Source: Hortaea werneckii (taxonomy: Eukaryota > Ascomycota > Dothideomycetes > Mycosphaerellales > Teratosphaeriaceae). Taken from it: a stretch of DNA of 64,000 bases. This document shows positions 33,658 through 44,653 of this stretch, piece by piece. The DNA is taken from NCBI GenBank assembly GCA_037044905.1, contig JBAOKB010000156.1, positions 248,001 through 312,000 on the forward strand, read 5' to 3'. Every line of letters begins with the position of its first letter. Position 1 is the stretch's first letter. The notes beneath the pieces were generated by a model. That model ran no database searches. It was not told the DNA's origin and was given only the letters and a program-made list of their open reading frames with translations. A program made the translations under genes and the position numbers.

Positions 33658-34320
33658 TCAGGCCTTTCCATCCTTCTTCAGCGCCTCAATAGCAATCTTC
33701 GTCCCTCTCACGATAAGGCCATGCTCATGCATGTGAACCCTTTCTTCTAGCTCCCCCAGAGTCTTCAGACCATCCATTCCAAACTCCTCTTGGACGATGG
33801 GCTCACCCATATCCACTTCGGCAATAACGTAGTGGATCATGATACCTGTCTTGGTCCTCTTGCCGGCCTGGAACTCCTCCCACGCCATCTTAATGCAGTT
33901 TGCCCCCACCAGATCTCCATGCAGAGAGGGATGCAGGTTGATGATGGGGACGTTAAAAGATTTGAGCGGATCCAAGAACGCTGTGGACACGATACGCATA
34001 AAACCAGCGCAGACTATGATCTCTGGGTTGTCCGCGAGGACAAGCTGTGCCAAGTCCGCGTCGTAAGCTCGTCGTGCTTCTTGCCACTGCGGGTTCTCGC
34101 TGCTGTCCGGATACTTCTTCTTGTAGGGAAGTACACCATGATATTTGGTTGGGATCTGCGCAGCCTCAGCCCGCTTTAAGCCATATGCATCTTTGCGGTC
34201 GCTGATGACTCGCACAATCTTGGTGTTTGGCAGGGCGGCAGTGCTACAGGCGTTGATGATAGCTTGCAGGTTGCTGCCTGAACCAGAAATCAACACAGTA
34301 ATGCGTGTGGGGTCTGCCAT
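33658..34320 (-). CDS. ade8: Phosphoribosylglycinamide formyltransferase
   Basis: This enzyme transfers a formyl group from 10-formyl-THF to glycinamide ribonucleotide, the third step of de novo purine synthesis. It is a single-exon protein of 220 aa, a normal length for the monofunctional enzyme. VLISGSGSNLQAII is the N-terminal phosphate-binding loop. CAGFMRIVSTAFLDP and IINLHPSLHGD supply the catalytic Asn and His. HYVIAEVDMGEPIVQEE supplies the catalytic Asp in the folate-site loop. All three are present. The promoter is shared with the small membrane-protein gene across 341 bp. Confidence 0.95.
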   Translation of the reverse strand: MADPTRITVLISGSGSNLQAIINACSTAALPNTKIVRVISDRKDAYGLKRAEAAQIPTKYHGVLPYKKKYPDSSENPQWQEARRAYDADLAQLVLADNPEIIVCAGFMRIVSTAFLDPLKSFNVPIINLHPSLHGDLVGANCIKMAWEEFQAGKRTKTGIMIHYVIAEVDMGEPIVQEEFGMDGLKTLGELEERVHMHEHGLIVRGTKIAIEALKKDGKA

Positions 34321-34661
34321 ACTGTTTCAAAGCACGATTTAGTCAAGTGGCGTGAAAAATGTAATTGAAACTCACTGCACGTCCTTACAAATTTGAGCTG
34401 TCAAACGTATTTGGAATAGCGTTGCCAATGCTCCATGTACCCCACACCGGGCAGATCCGCTTGTCCCTGGCCACATCTGTCTTGGCGATCATTGACATCA
34501 TCGTCGTCTGTGCTTCTTTATTGGACCATAAGCGTTAATGCAGCATTTGTTTAGGGAGTATGCGAAAGTTTGCGTCACGTTCTCACTCCATCTGCATTCG
34601 CAAAACACCCAAAGTACACGCTATCCAACAGTACCGCTTTAGAGCACGAGATTCGATCAAA
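34321..34661. promoter_or_regulatory. Shared promoter region of ADE8 and a small membrane-protein gene
   Basis: This 341-bp divergent gap holds no clear TATA box or palindrome that I can identify. Confidence 0.45.
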
Positions 34662-35159
34662 ATGTCCGGCTTCTTTAGACCACGCAACCTTGCTATAGCA
34701 GCCGGAGGACTGGGAGCAGCAGTAGTCTTCTTTCCGACCTCTACTCCAGCCGGGTATGTTGCATGCCGTGCAGGCGCTCATCTTCTAATTCAATAAGCTG
34801 ATGAGGCCATTGAAGCACTAATGACGACGATAGAAATGTCTTTGAGACGCCCGGCGTAAGGAACATCGGCGCCAGGTACTCTGCGGGAGGCGGCAGCAAT
34901 ACACATATCCCCGGTGTCGCAACGAAGAGGGGTATGTCGAAATGAGGGCGTTTGAACAATCACTTTCAATGATCCCCACTGACAAGGCTTTGGCGTAGGC
35001 GATCCAGAGTCAAACACATCACCCAACGAAACTCCAACGGGCGTCGATACGCCGTTCTTCCAAGAACGCCAAGCTGAGCAGAAGGTGGGCACTCCAGGGA
35101 AGCTAGGCAGCGCATACCACGCAGCACATTATGGTGAAGGAAATTCGAAGGGCAAGTGA
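34662..35159 (+). CDS. Small single-pass membrane protein of unknown function
   Basis: Three exons (34662-34753, 34834-34931, 34987-35159) join in frame to 120 aa. Introns are 34754-34833 (GTATGT) and 34932-34986 (GTATGT). The protein starts MSGFFRPRNLAIAAGGLGAA, and residues 9-27 form a hydrophobic helix with a short basic N-terminus, as in small mitochondrial inner-membrane proteins. The rest is hydrophilic and Gly/Pro-rich: FETPGVRNIGARYSAGGG, then PTGVDTPFFQERQAEQKVG and a Gly-Lys end. I cannot name it. The splice phases agree across three exons, so I consider it real. Mitochondrial location is an inference from the N-terminus. Confidence 0.7.
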
Positions 35160-36078
35160 GGAATTAGCAGGAGGCAGCATGGGTAGGAGAATGGGGAATG
35201 GAGACTGGGTGAATCAAGGCGTTTCGAGCTAATGTAACAGTATATCGGGCAGCGATTATATGTGACTCTTGCCAATCCTCGTCTGGTGTTCTGGATAGAC
35301 GGGGACAAAAAAGGCTACCGGCTGATATGTGGCATGTCTCTGCGATACGCATACAATGTCTTCCTATCGTCCTCGTACCGAGGGTAAGGTCTTAAAGACT
35401 CGGGTCAAGGGCATTGGTATCACCGTTTTGCGATGCAGGGAAACAGCATCACGACTTCAGTCCAATCTCCACTGCGCTTTCGGTCGACTTGCAACGGCTT
35501 TTCTTCCGGTTGGCACCAAACCTGCAAGAGAGAGCTCGGAGAAGTAAGAAATGCCTCGTCATTCGGTTTTCATTCCATAAGAAACTACTGGTAATCTCTA
35601 CCAGTACATCGCCAGTCATGGCCTCCAAAAAAGTCTATTTGCAGGACATAGGCGCCCGCTTTAGATCATTTTTACGACTTGGCGGCAATGGATTTCGACA
35701 ACAGCGATCTTAACTCCACCGCGAGTGCGTTGATCCTACGCAAGAACACGTCTACGCGGTTACACTTCTCCTCCCAGACCTCCAACGTCGTACATTGAGA
35801 CACGACGACATGTGATGCAGTGGTGGGACGTTCGGATGTTCCCGCACAGCTGTAACTCCACTAGAGCTCTAAGATCTCCGAAATTCTGCTATCTCCGAGG
35901 TTGATGCTTACCACCGCGAACGTTCGCATGAGCATTGCTGCAACAATTCACGTCTCATCGTCTGCTTGTTGTACTAAATATGATGAGACTGGATACGTCA
36001 CAGAGCTGAGTCTTGTAAAATTATTTGCGAAGAACAAGCGAAATTGAGACGGCCTCTGTGGTGGCATTCTCGTCCCAA

Positions 36079-36200
36079 GAACATCTCCTCGCTTCTGATT
36101 GGTCGTTCTCTTGCTTTTTGTGCCTTCAACTTCCAGTCAAGACGCCGCAATCCATGCACGAACATCGCCTCGCTTCTGATTGGCCCTTCTCTTTGTTTTT
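36079..36200 (+). promoter_or_regulatory. Direct repeat with two inverted CCAAT boxes
   Basis: Two copies of a segment about 41 bp long (36079-36119 and 36160-36200) share CTCGCTTCTGATTGG followed by a pyrimidine tract. ATTGG is the reverse of CCAAT, the target of the fungal Hap/CBC complex. They lie about 305-425 bp before the secreted-protein start. Confidence 0.6.
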
Positions 36201-36377
36201 GCTGACGACCCTGACTACTTGAATATAGCAGATCACCGATATGCACTTCGAAACGGTGCCTTCAGGGAATTTTACTTGTAACTGTTTACTGCGACCTTTG
36301 CAAGTCGTTACACAGGACCGACATTTCACCTGCTGGTCCCGAATGATCGTCATGGCGGATGGGAATCCCATGGGACC

Positions 36378-36385
36378 TATATAAG
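36378..36385 (+). promoter_or_regulatory. TATA box
   Basis: TATATAAG lies 120 bp upstream of the ATG at 36505. A strong TATA suggests a regulated rather than a housekeeping gene. Confidence 0.7.
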
Positions 36386-36504
36386 TCTTTTGTTACGAGC
36401 TTTTGACCAAATCTCTGTCCTCATATACCTTTAGATGAGAAAGACCAACTCAAATCAAAAGTTCAAACACCTCTGACAGCATCATTCGACTCCTCAACCT
36501 TACA

Positions 36505-37221
36505 ATGAAGCCAAGCAACACCTTGATCATGGCCTGCATGACCACGGCTCTATGTCATGCCACTCCTTTCCCCGCCAACAGCGAGCTCGATGGGACCGGT
36601 AAGAATTGTGTTGCGCTCATCAAATCTCAGGTACAAAGGAGCTAACTAATCCCCACAGTAGCCAGCAAACGTCAGAGCGAAGGCGACATGGCCGGCGGTG
36701 CTGGCGGCAGCATTGACGGTGAAGGGATCGCTAAAGGAGTACTTGGGATTGTCGGAAACGCTCTTGACATCGCAAAGACAGCCGAGCCTTTGCTGGAAGG
36801 GTTTCTCTCTGGGCTAGGCAGCGACGCTCCTGCAGACGGCGAAGGCTCGAGCGGAGGCTTGGCTTCCGCAGATCCATCTGGCCATGGAAGTGGTGGCTTG
36901 GGCGCCCTCCTGAATGGTCTTGGAGGAGGATCGGACTCCGGCACCGATGCTGGGATGAACTCTACATCTACAAAGCTCGGCTTGGACAAGAAACAGCTCT
37001 CGGACATTGTCACCAAGATTGTTGCACACCTCGAGGCCGCTGGCAAGCAGGACACTCCTAAAGAGGCTCGAGATGTTGAATTGACGGAACGTCAATCTGG
37101 TGAGGGTTCTGGTAGCGTGAGTGGGAGTGGTATTGCGAAGAGTGTCCTTGGGATCGTTGAAAGTGCCTTGAATATTGCGAAGGCTGCTGGAGCGCATCTT
37201 CCGGATCCTGGTGCTGCCTAG
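36505..37221 (+). CDS. Secreted protein with two near-identical amphipathic segments and a Kex2-type site
   Basis: Exons 36505-36598 and 36659-37221 (intron 36599-36658, branch CTAAC) give 218 aa. The N-terminus has a signal peptide (MKPSNTLIMACMTTALCHA) of about 19 residues. A dibasic Lys-Arg follows at 35-36, directly before QSEGD, a Kex2-type site. Residues 54-73 (GIAKGVLGIVGNALDIAKTA) and 189-208 (GIAKSVLGIVESALNIAKAA) match at 15 of 20 positions and would form amphipathic helices with Lys on one side. Each copy follows an Arg-Gln-Ser junction (KRQS, ERQS). Gly/Ser/Asp-rich linkers separate them, with a third, unrelated helix near 145-165. There are almost no cysteines. I do not recognise the family. 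Possible roles are a processed secreted peptide, effector or surface-active protein; all are inference. Confidence 0.75.
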
Positions 37222-38472
37222 ACCATACTGTACGCTTTGCAGATAATGTCTTGCATGTCTCGACCAAGATCCGACTTATGCTCTCAACTTCTTGTCGACG
37301 GAAATCGATGAAATGTGCAAGTTTGACGTTTCACGATGGACTTCAGCACAATCATACCCATGAAGAGCTTGAAATCATGATCCACAGTATTTGAATAAGG
37401 CGCTACAATGTAAGATTCCAATCATCTAGTGACCTTCTTTGGAGGCTTTGCGATCGTGTAGTCTTACCGAAGAAGATGGGCAATGTTGAAGGGAGAGAAT
37501 AATTGATGCTGAGATTTACTGGCAGGAGGGTGCATGAAAACTTGCGAAGAGCCAGTCCTGATCACGAGTCAACAAAATCAGACGAGTGACCTAAGAGAAG
37601 GTCACTTCAACCAGTTTCGGAGTCGCAAAGATGTGGATTTGCGCAGCACGGTCTCAATCACGCTACGGTATTCCAAATGTTGCATACGTTGAACGCAAGT
37701 ATACGAGTTGCATTCCTGAGCCGACTCGCCGCGCAGATATGTACCGTGTGTAAAGTTGGAAGTAGCTGATTGGGCATCACGTCTGAATCATTGCTATGGA
37801 GGTGACCCAGCGAGCCAAACTCAATATGATGTGCCAGACCAATGAGAGACGAATATATCTTGGCGCCTGACTACTTCGTTGAGCATCACCCGTCTTTCTG
37901 TTGCCCAACTTGATTAGTCACAATCGTTTCATGCTGATTGCAAGATACGTCCGTGAGATGGCATACCTCCTACAATACTCTGTTGTGGAAGATCCTGTTC
38001 AGATCTTTTGACATTTGCTATCGAGTTGTTTGCAGAGGAACTTGAGGTGTAAACCATGGCGATCATTGCGTCCTGTTCGGTTAACCCAACAAGATCGGCA
38101 TAGTCTCACAAGTTCGGTGAGGAAAGCCATTGGGATACATTGTGCTCTCTCTGGCGACGCCTCGATGCGACTTTTCACAATGTACATTTTGCCATTGATA
38201 TGAAGGCCCAAACAAGCGATGACCAGAATCTCGAGAGGGAAACTTTGGCCTACTTGCCGCCAGCATGGACCAAGAGAGGACTTGTGTTTCACTGAGATCA
38301 AGGAAGATGGTTGCAATCAGCCGTTCCTCATTAGATTAAAGGTTGGTTTGGTTAGGGCAGACGGACCACGCGTTCATCAGCTGCTCTCGTTCTTTCAACA
38401 TCTGAGATCTCTGGTTTCTTCGGCATTGTATTCCATACTTCTCGTTGATCAATCACTCCATCACCAGGCAGC
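37222..38472. other. Intergenic region
   Basis: This is 1.25 kb between two plus-strand genes, with no convincing frame, repeat or RNA gene. Confidence 0.5.
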
Positions 38473-40082
38473 ATGCTCCCAAAGCGCACGCTCGCAGTGT
38501 TAAGCTTCTGTTTTGTATTTCTGCTCACAAATGCTACGACTCACAATTCGAGTATATTGGGACGGAAGAGCGACCTGGCAAGATACCCAGCTTGGGCGGT
38601 ATGTCTATACCCAGAGAACTTGTGTAAGGCTGTGGAGCTGACTATTAATAGACAGAGTGTATCCTGCAAAATCGGCAAATTATCCCCTGTTCGTTGTCAG
38701 ACACGCAATGCTTCTGCACAAGTCCTGAGCTCATCGGCATCGTGGCTCCTTGTGTAAAGTCGACGTGCACAAGTCAAGAGGCACTGCAGTTCGCAAAGTC
38801 ACAGGCGGTGCTTTGTAGCCCCGAGGCACATGACACAAAGAAGAAACTCTCTATCACGAATTGGACATGCTTTGCACTGGTAACGTTGGCAGTCACACTA
38901 CGCATCCTGGCTCGCTGCACTGGCGGAACGACCATCGGCTTATGGTGGGATGATGCTCTCATATTCGTCTCCTTTGGCCTCGACGTAGGATGCGCTGCTG
39001 TTCAACAAGTGATGCAAAGCAAATACGGGTTTGGCTCAGAAGCCTGGGATCTGAGTCCAACGCAAATCACCCAATTTGCACGGGTAATGTTCAAGCTCAG
39101 AGCGCTCGCTGTCAAACCGCTGATGAAGAAACAGTACCTCTGGGTTTACGTTATGCTGTATTTCTGGGCAGTCAATATCGTAAGGATCTCAATTCTGGTC
39201 CTCTACTTGAGAATGTTCACCAAAGGGAGCGGACAGGTGCGACTGAGAATTGCTGTCTATACGATGGCAACCATCACCCTGATTTACATCGTCATCTGCT
39301 TCATCGCAATTCTCCTCATTTGCAACCCCATCTCCCGGACTTGGAACATATGGGGAAGAAGGCACAATGGCGTTTGCTTGGATTACCATGCCGTGAGCCT
39401 TAGCACAGCAGTCATTGTCCCTGTTCTTGACGCGATCACCATTGCCATCCCAATATACCCTGTTTGGCAGATGGTAGCGTCCAGGTGGGAAAAGATGCTC
39501 ACTACGTTGCTCTTTGCATTGGGATTCATGTAAGTATCTTACGGTCCTTTCCCCCCGGCTTTCAATTGATTCATTTGACGCAGTGCGACTGCCTGCTCCG
39601 TGGCCCGGGCTGTGGAGTTCATCCGATTCACGAAAAGCCGCGACAGCCCAACTATCTCGTACACCAACGCCCATATTTTCAGCGACTTGGAGCTAAGCAT
39701 GGGAATCATCTGCGCTTGTATGCCGGCTGCGCGATTGTTCATCGTTAACAGGGTCTTGACACTGCCTCTTTTTGACCGTTGTAAGAGCCAAGTCAATTCC
39801 CCTCGCGGCCGCAGCCGGATGAGCAACAGGCCCAGCGAGCCAGAAGGAGACGATAGCCACATATGGATGAATGTCTACGGAGCGAGACAGCGGTCTTTGT
39901 TTTCATTGACATCAAACCTCGCGGACTTCGTCGGTTCAGAAGCACACGAAGGAAGCGTTAGTGACGAGAGGGAGCTTGTCGCAACAAGCCCAGACCATGC
40001 AAGTCACATTAAAGATGGCAGTCCACAGCCGGCAATTGGCCTGGCCTTTGACGATAAATCACGATCACAAGACATGTTGTAA
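38473..40082 (+). CDS. CFEM-domain Pth11-like seven-helix receptor
   Basis: This is a plasma-membrane G-protein-coupled-receptor-like protein of the Pth11 class, which in plant-associated fungi senses surfaces and host cues. Exons 38473-38598, 38652-39529 and 39584-40082 join in frame to 500 aa. A signal peptide (VLSFCFVFLLTNA) leads into a CFEM domain: TECILQNRQIIPC, DTQCFCTSPELIGIVAPC, VKSTC and SQAVLC. The rhodopsin-like core follows with GLWWDDALIFVSF, YFWAVNIVRISILVLYLRMF and ACMPAARLFIVNRV. A hydrophilic cytoplasmic tail of about 110 residues ends SRSQDML. The usual first CFEM cysteine is a tryptophan here (PAWATEC, W41). No frame breaks were seen. Ligand is unknown. Confidence 0.9.
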
Positions 40083-40391
40083 TATGCTAGGATAGCCCAG
40101 ATGACCTGCAGTCGCCTGCATCATATGTTTTGAAGAGACAGAACAGTTTCCAAGAGCGCCAGGGTCCTCGTCAAGCAAGTTATGCAACTGAAAGTGTAAG
40201 AAGATGAAACGACCAAAACAAGCTGTGGCAACTCTGTAATGCCAGTCTATAGCCTCCAGATCTCTTCGTCCAGTCTTCTCAGATTCGGTAAACGTATTCA
40301 ACGTTGCCATCCAAAAGCGAGCCAAATGGCCTCGTGATCTGCGCAGATATTCGCCGAAGCAAATGTGATTTGAGAAGCCTGTCCCAAAGAT
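40083..40391. other. Convergent intergenic region
   Basis: A 309-bp gap between the receptor stop and the transporter stop. Nothing is recognised. Confidence 0.5.
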
Positions 40392-42521
40392 TTACGACAC
40401 AGTTTCAACCTTTTCAGTACCCTCATCCACCTTCTCCGCCCCTGTGAGCGACGATCGTCGGAATCGCTGCTCTTCGTCCTCCTTCGTCGCACGCAAAACT
40501 TTGCGATGGCGTGGGTTGAGTCCCATGAGGACTCTAGGCTCCTCGATAAAGTCCTGATCAACCATCTCCTATAGAACGAGTCAGTGTGCTTGAATGTGCA
40601 GCGACCTCCTCGTGCTGCACTTACCAAGGAGCGTCCAGCAGTCTCGACACCAAAGAAGAAGACCAGCGGGACGAACAAAGCGTTTACGCCCGCCCAAATC
40701 CAGTAGTAGTTTGTCCGATCTTGTCGAGACCGATTGGTGTCACTAGGATAGAATATTAGCGATGGACGCTTGTTTCAAGCTCAGTAGAGGGACTAACCAA
40801 GCACCACCACGAAGTTTGACAGCCAGTGCGAAGCCACGCCGACCTAAATATCGATGTCAGTATCCTGCAGAAGCTAATACATCCATGGACAGAATGCTTA
40901 CCGACGTTGCCTTGTTTCTAGTGCTTAAAGGTTGGATCTCTGAGCTGTAGCTCCAGCTCACTGGCAAGATACCTAGTGTGAAAGCATCGGTGAACAAGAA
41001 CATGAAAGCAACCGCTGTTGCTGACCTAGCGTCTGTGGGCTCCAGCAGGCAGGCTGCGACAATGACCAGGCAAACAGAACATCCAGCACTGGAAAGCATA
41101 ATGGTCCATCGCCTGCCGATCTTGTCGATGTAGAAGTATGGCGGCCAAGACAAGATTGCATACTGCGTGAAGGATACCGAGGCGAGGATTAGTGCCAGGT
41201 TACGTTCGAAGCCAAGGTAGTTCTGCAAGGTGTAGGTCAAATAATAGGCTAATAGTGAATGGTTGTGTTAGTACACGACTTCGTCTAGTCGCATGGATGA
41301 TAGGCAACTTACTGATGCTGTTGATTCCAGACCACTGGTTCATCATATAAGGACCCATTCCTAGAACAACTCTGTGAAGATTGCGCATCGGAGCTAAGTG
41401 AATCGATGTCAGCAAAATGCGCATCGACATGTTTGAGGCGGCGAGGCTGCGCAACAAATGCCACTCACTCTTGTTGTGGAAAGTGTCAGACCAGCTGGTC
41501 TCGTTCAAATTTTCTTCTTTGACATTGTCGAAGATTTCTTGAAGCTGACCCTCCACCAGCGTATCGTCTTCCGCGGTATCTGCGAGTCGAGCGATGACAG
41601 CACGAGCCTCATCATTTCGACCTTGGCTGACCAACCATCTCGGCGTTTCTGGGATGAAGAAACAGAGGACGAGCACGATTGCCGAGAAGAAGACCTGCAT
41701 AGCGATTGGGAACTGCTTCCTTGTCAGCTACGGCGAGAAGGTGGGGACTGTGCTCAACTAACCCTCCACTGCAGCGAGCTGTTGGAGAACAGGGTCGCAA
41801 ATGTCAGCCAACTAGCAATCGCGACACCAGCGTTAATCAATGCAGATTGGATAACAAGCATGGCGCCTCGATTGCGGGCTGGAAGTGTCTCTGATTGCAG
41901 GATGGGAACGGAAACCTATAAAACGAAATCAGTCAGGCGTGTCGCTTTCAAAGCGTTGAAAGCACAAAGGCCATACCGTTGAAAGGCCCACACCAATCCC
42001 TGCAATGATTCTCGCAACGAACATCTGCCAGTAACTGTAGCAAGCCGTCTGAATGACCGCACCCATAATTACTGTCTTTTCATAAGCCACGGGGCCTTAA
42101 ATCGCAACTGTAGACGTTCATACCTATAACGTTGGCCCAAAGGATGCTTCCGACACGTCCCATTTTCTCGCCCCAGATGAAGGATACCAAAGCGCCTCCG
42201 GCGCAACCGACCGTGTACTAAAGCTGCCAGTTAGAAGGGTGACTCCAAGGCATTATTCAGTCTTCTGACATTACTTACAATACCAGAAAGAAGACCCTCC
42301 ATAGTGGGACCAGGCTCACCGAGCATTTCTCGGAAACGGTCGCCAGATAGAATGCCTCCCTATGTATTCATCATTGTTAGTCGCATTAAGAATTGAGGCA
42401 CTGAGTATCCAGTAGAACGAACCAGCAGCCCCTGATCATAACCGAACTCCAGAAAATCGAGACCGGCGCATGCTAGGATGACGGCAGTTAACGCCTTTCC
42501 TCGCAACTTGACGCCGAACAT
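40392..42521 (-). CDS. MFS sugar transporter, eleven exons, two frame breaks
   Basis: This is a sugar porter of the major facilitator superfamily, twelve-helix, plasma membrane. Exons: 42521-42423, 42359-42279, 42218-42124, 42071-41977, 41915-41763, 41712-41469, 41393-41313, 41248-40902, 40843-40798, 40742-40625 and 40568-40392. Motifs in order are FLEFGYDQGLL, FIWGEKMGR (loop 2-3), VARIIAGIGVGLSTVSVPIL, IPETPRWLVSQGRNDEAR, QWSGINSITYY and VFFFGVETAGRSLEMV (PETKG equivalent). Exon 3 has one base too many in the AAA at 42180-42182 and exon 10 one too few at the TTT at 40710-40712. All other junctions keep phase. Introns are 44-66 bp. It lies about 750 bp from the alcohol dehydrogenase in the same orientation. 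Substrate is unknown. If the breaks are real, the gene is dead. Confidence 0.8.
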
Positions 42522-43276
42522 GGCTGTCAACTATGGGGGCAACAATGTGGAGGCTGTGTTGCAATGATGGAGCGATTGGACGGAGACCTCTCTACACTCG
42601 TATCGGGCGGACATAGTCTTTTGTACTTTGCGGAGTACTTTGGGTAGCATTCGGTATATCGCAGCCACATGACGAGGCATATGGTATACCTTCCCTCGAA
42701 CTGGACTCATCTTGGCATGACTGGCGGCTTGGCTAACTCCATGCTCCAATGGCTTAGCTTGAAGCATCGACTTTCCCGCTGAGGAGCTCGGAGGACTGTA
42801 GTCCGGGCTGAGCGAGTTCCACGGCAGGACATGAGGCTCTGTGGTATTGGATGTATTCTGCATTAGCGTACGACTGACGATGCAATATCTGCCGGAATGA
42901 AGCCGGCAATGCCAAGTGCGAACTCCAGATGTCTCCGCGTGCCTGCCCCATGTTGTCCTGGCGCCAAGGAAGCTACTCCACTGCCTTGCTCGGAAGACCT
43001 ACCTGTCGATCAAGGGTGACTGTCAACCACTAGCCTTATGCTTCAGGAGGGCAACTACAAGCGCTCCTGAAGAGCATTTTGCAGATACCAAAATCGGAAA
43101 GATGGCAGGTTTCTCGAGCACCAAGTAGACACGGTGCTACTCTACGCAGGAAGAAGTAGGTAGACCTACGGTTGCTGCGGTTAATCAGACGCCGATTGCA
43201 CTTATGGTTATTTCACTACCGCCTACAAATTGCATCGCTTCCGTGCCTCGATTGGTGCGCAGGTGATTTCGCAATA
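42522..43276. other. Intergenic region
   Basis: This holds the promoter of the transporter and the 3' flank of the dehydrogenase. No feature is recognised. Confidence 0.5.
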
Positions 43277-44569
43277 CTACCCAGCACACATAACGAGAAT
43301 CTCAAGTACCTGTTCCTCCTTCGTGATCGGTATTGGATTGGCGGTACAGCAAGGATCCTTCAGACTGTTCTTTGCCAGCGTACTATACCTATCTTTCCCA
43401 ATACCTTTCTCGTTCAAAGATCTCGGCATGCCAAGTTCGCGGAACACTGCGTCGAGGGCATCTGCGAGGTCGCTTTGGGACTGCGTCAATCCTCGCTCTC
43501 TCAAGACCGAGGAGACAGAGGACTCGTCCCAGAGAGCAGCTTTCATGCGCTCCTGCTTCTCCGCGTTGACTCTGGCGTTGTACTTCAAAACTGCAGGTAA
43601 CAAGATGCAACTCGTCTCGCCATGTCCGACGCCCATGGGTCCGAGCTGATGTCCGATCCCGTGGCTGGCGCCGGGGGTGATGCCCTTCTTGAGCATGATC
43701 ATCACCCGGTTGACGCCTAGCATACAGTCCAGTCGAGACTGCTCGTCATTCCAATCCTTCTTAGTGCGCAACAACCCCGGGACCAGACACTTGAAGGCCT
43801 CCAGTGCTTCACAGTCCATCTCTGTGTCCTCAGGCTGTAAGCGACAGAATGCCTCGACGCAGTGATCGATACCACGCACGCCGGTGGATAACCAAACCCA
43901 TTCGGGGCTGGTGGTCGTGAGCTTAGCGTCGTTGATGATTAGCCTAGGTCCGCAGAATGGATGACCAAGAATGCTCTTATGCCCAGTCTCGGGATCCGTG
44001 CCACCAGCGAAGTGGCTATACTCGCCTCCGGAAAGTGTCGTTGGAATGCAGATCAATGGAATATTCGGGCTGACACATGGAATGTCTTTACTTGTGATAC
44101 TCTGCGCGTTTGCACCAGAAGATAACAGCCTTTTATGATCATCAGCGGCTTTGGCCTGAAACTCTCGTAGCTGTTCGAGCGTTGTTATGTCATTTGCGAG
44201 GAGCAGAAGCATGGCTTTGGCGCCATCTGTCAGACTGCCACCTCCAATCGTAACAATGCAGTCGGCCTTTTTCTGCATCGCGTCCTTGGTCGCATCCAAG
44301 ACTTCATTCCATGGCGTATGGGGACTGAATCCTTGCCACGTTGCCACATGGCGATCGCCTAGGGCTTGCTCTAAGAGATGAACATTCCCGGTATTCTGTG
44401 AGAGTGAGCGGGAGGCAATGATGTATACACGATGGGCGCCAAATGTATGATTGACATGGTGTGTACAAGCCCAGTGAAACTCCGCGCCGGACGAGACATA
44501 TGCTGGGTTTTCAAGATGAGTAAGTGACGGAAACGCTGGGCGGTACGATTCGCCTTTCAGTGTCGCCAT
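43277..44569 (-). CDS. Iron-containing alcohol dehydrogenase family protein (maleylacetate-reductase-like)
   Basis: This is an NAD(P)-dependent metal-containing dehydrogenase of the group-III ADH/dehydroquinate-synthase fold; 430 aa, single exon. The nucleotide-binding VTIGGGSLTDGAKA lies near residue 110, and IPTTLSGGEYSHFAG near 180. The metal-binding region includes RGIDHCVEAFCRL and ASHGIGHQLGPMGVGHGETS, which supply the expected histidines. LKYN and the C-terminal helix follow. The length is near that of maleylacetate reductases and fungal Fe-ADHs of the aromatic or aldehyde pathways; the exact substrate cannot be told. The start ATG at 44569 is only 84 bp from the terminal repeat of a transposon, so its promoter is unusually short or transposon-derived. 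Confidence 0.85.
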   Translation of the reverse strand: MATLKGESYRPAFPSLTHLENPAYVSSGAEFHWACTHHVNHTFGAHRVYIIASRSLSQNTGNVHLLEQALGDRHVATWQGFSPHTPWNEVLDATKDAMQKKADCIVTIGGGSLTDGAKAMLLLLANDITTLEQLREFQAKAADDHKRLLSSGANAQSITSKDIPCVSPNIPLICIPTTLSGGEYSHFAGGTDPETGHKSILGHPFCGPRLIINDAKLTTTSPEWVWLSTGVRGIDHCVEAFCRLQPEDTEMDCEALEAFKCLVPGLLRTKKDWNDEQSRLDCMLGVNRVMIMLKKGITPGASHGIGHQLGPMGVGHGETSCILLPAVLKYNARVNAEKQERMKAALWDESSVSSVLRERGLTQSQSDLADALDAVFRELGMPRSLNEKGIGKDRYSTLAKNSLKDPCCTANPIPITKEEQVLEILVMCAG

Positions 44570-44653
44570 TTTAATATTAGACAGCCCGCCGTGTAACAGA
44601 TCTTTCTTTGACTACTTGCTGTAAGCCTTTAAGAGCTGACGTTCGGACACATA

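Larger units (their letters stand above)
35160..36504. other. Intergenic region with promoter of the secreted-protein gene
   Basis: A 1.3 kb gap. Its last 450 bp hold a duplicated 41-bp segment and a TATA box, listed separately. The first 900 bp hold only short frames. Confidence 0.6.

Noticed and set aside
40392..44569. A catabolic gene cluster of transporter plus dehydrogenase
   Set aside because: Only two genes, separate promoters, and no pathway-specific regulator nearby; adjacency alone is not enough.
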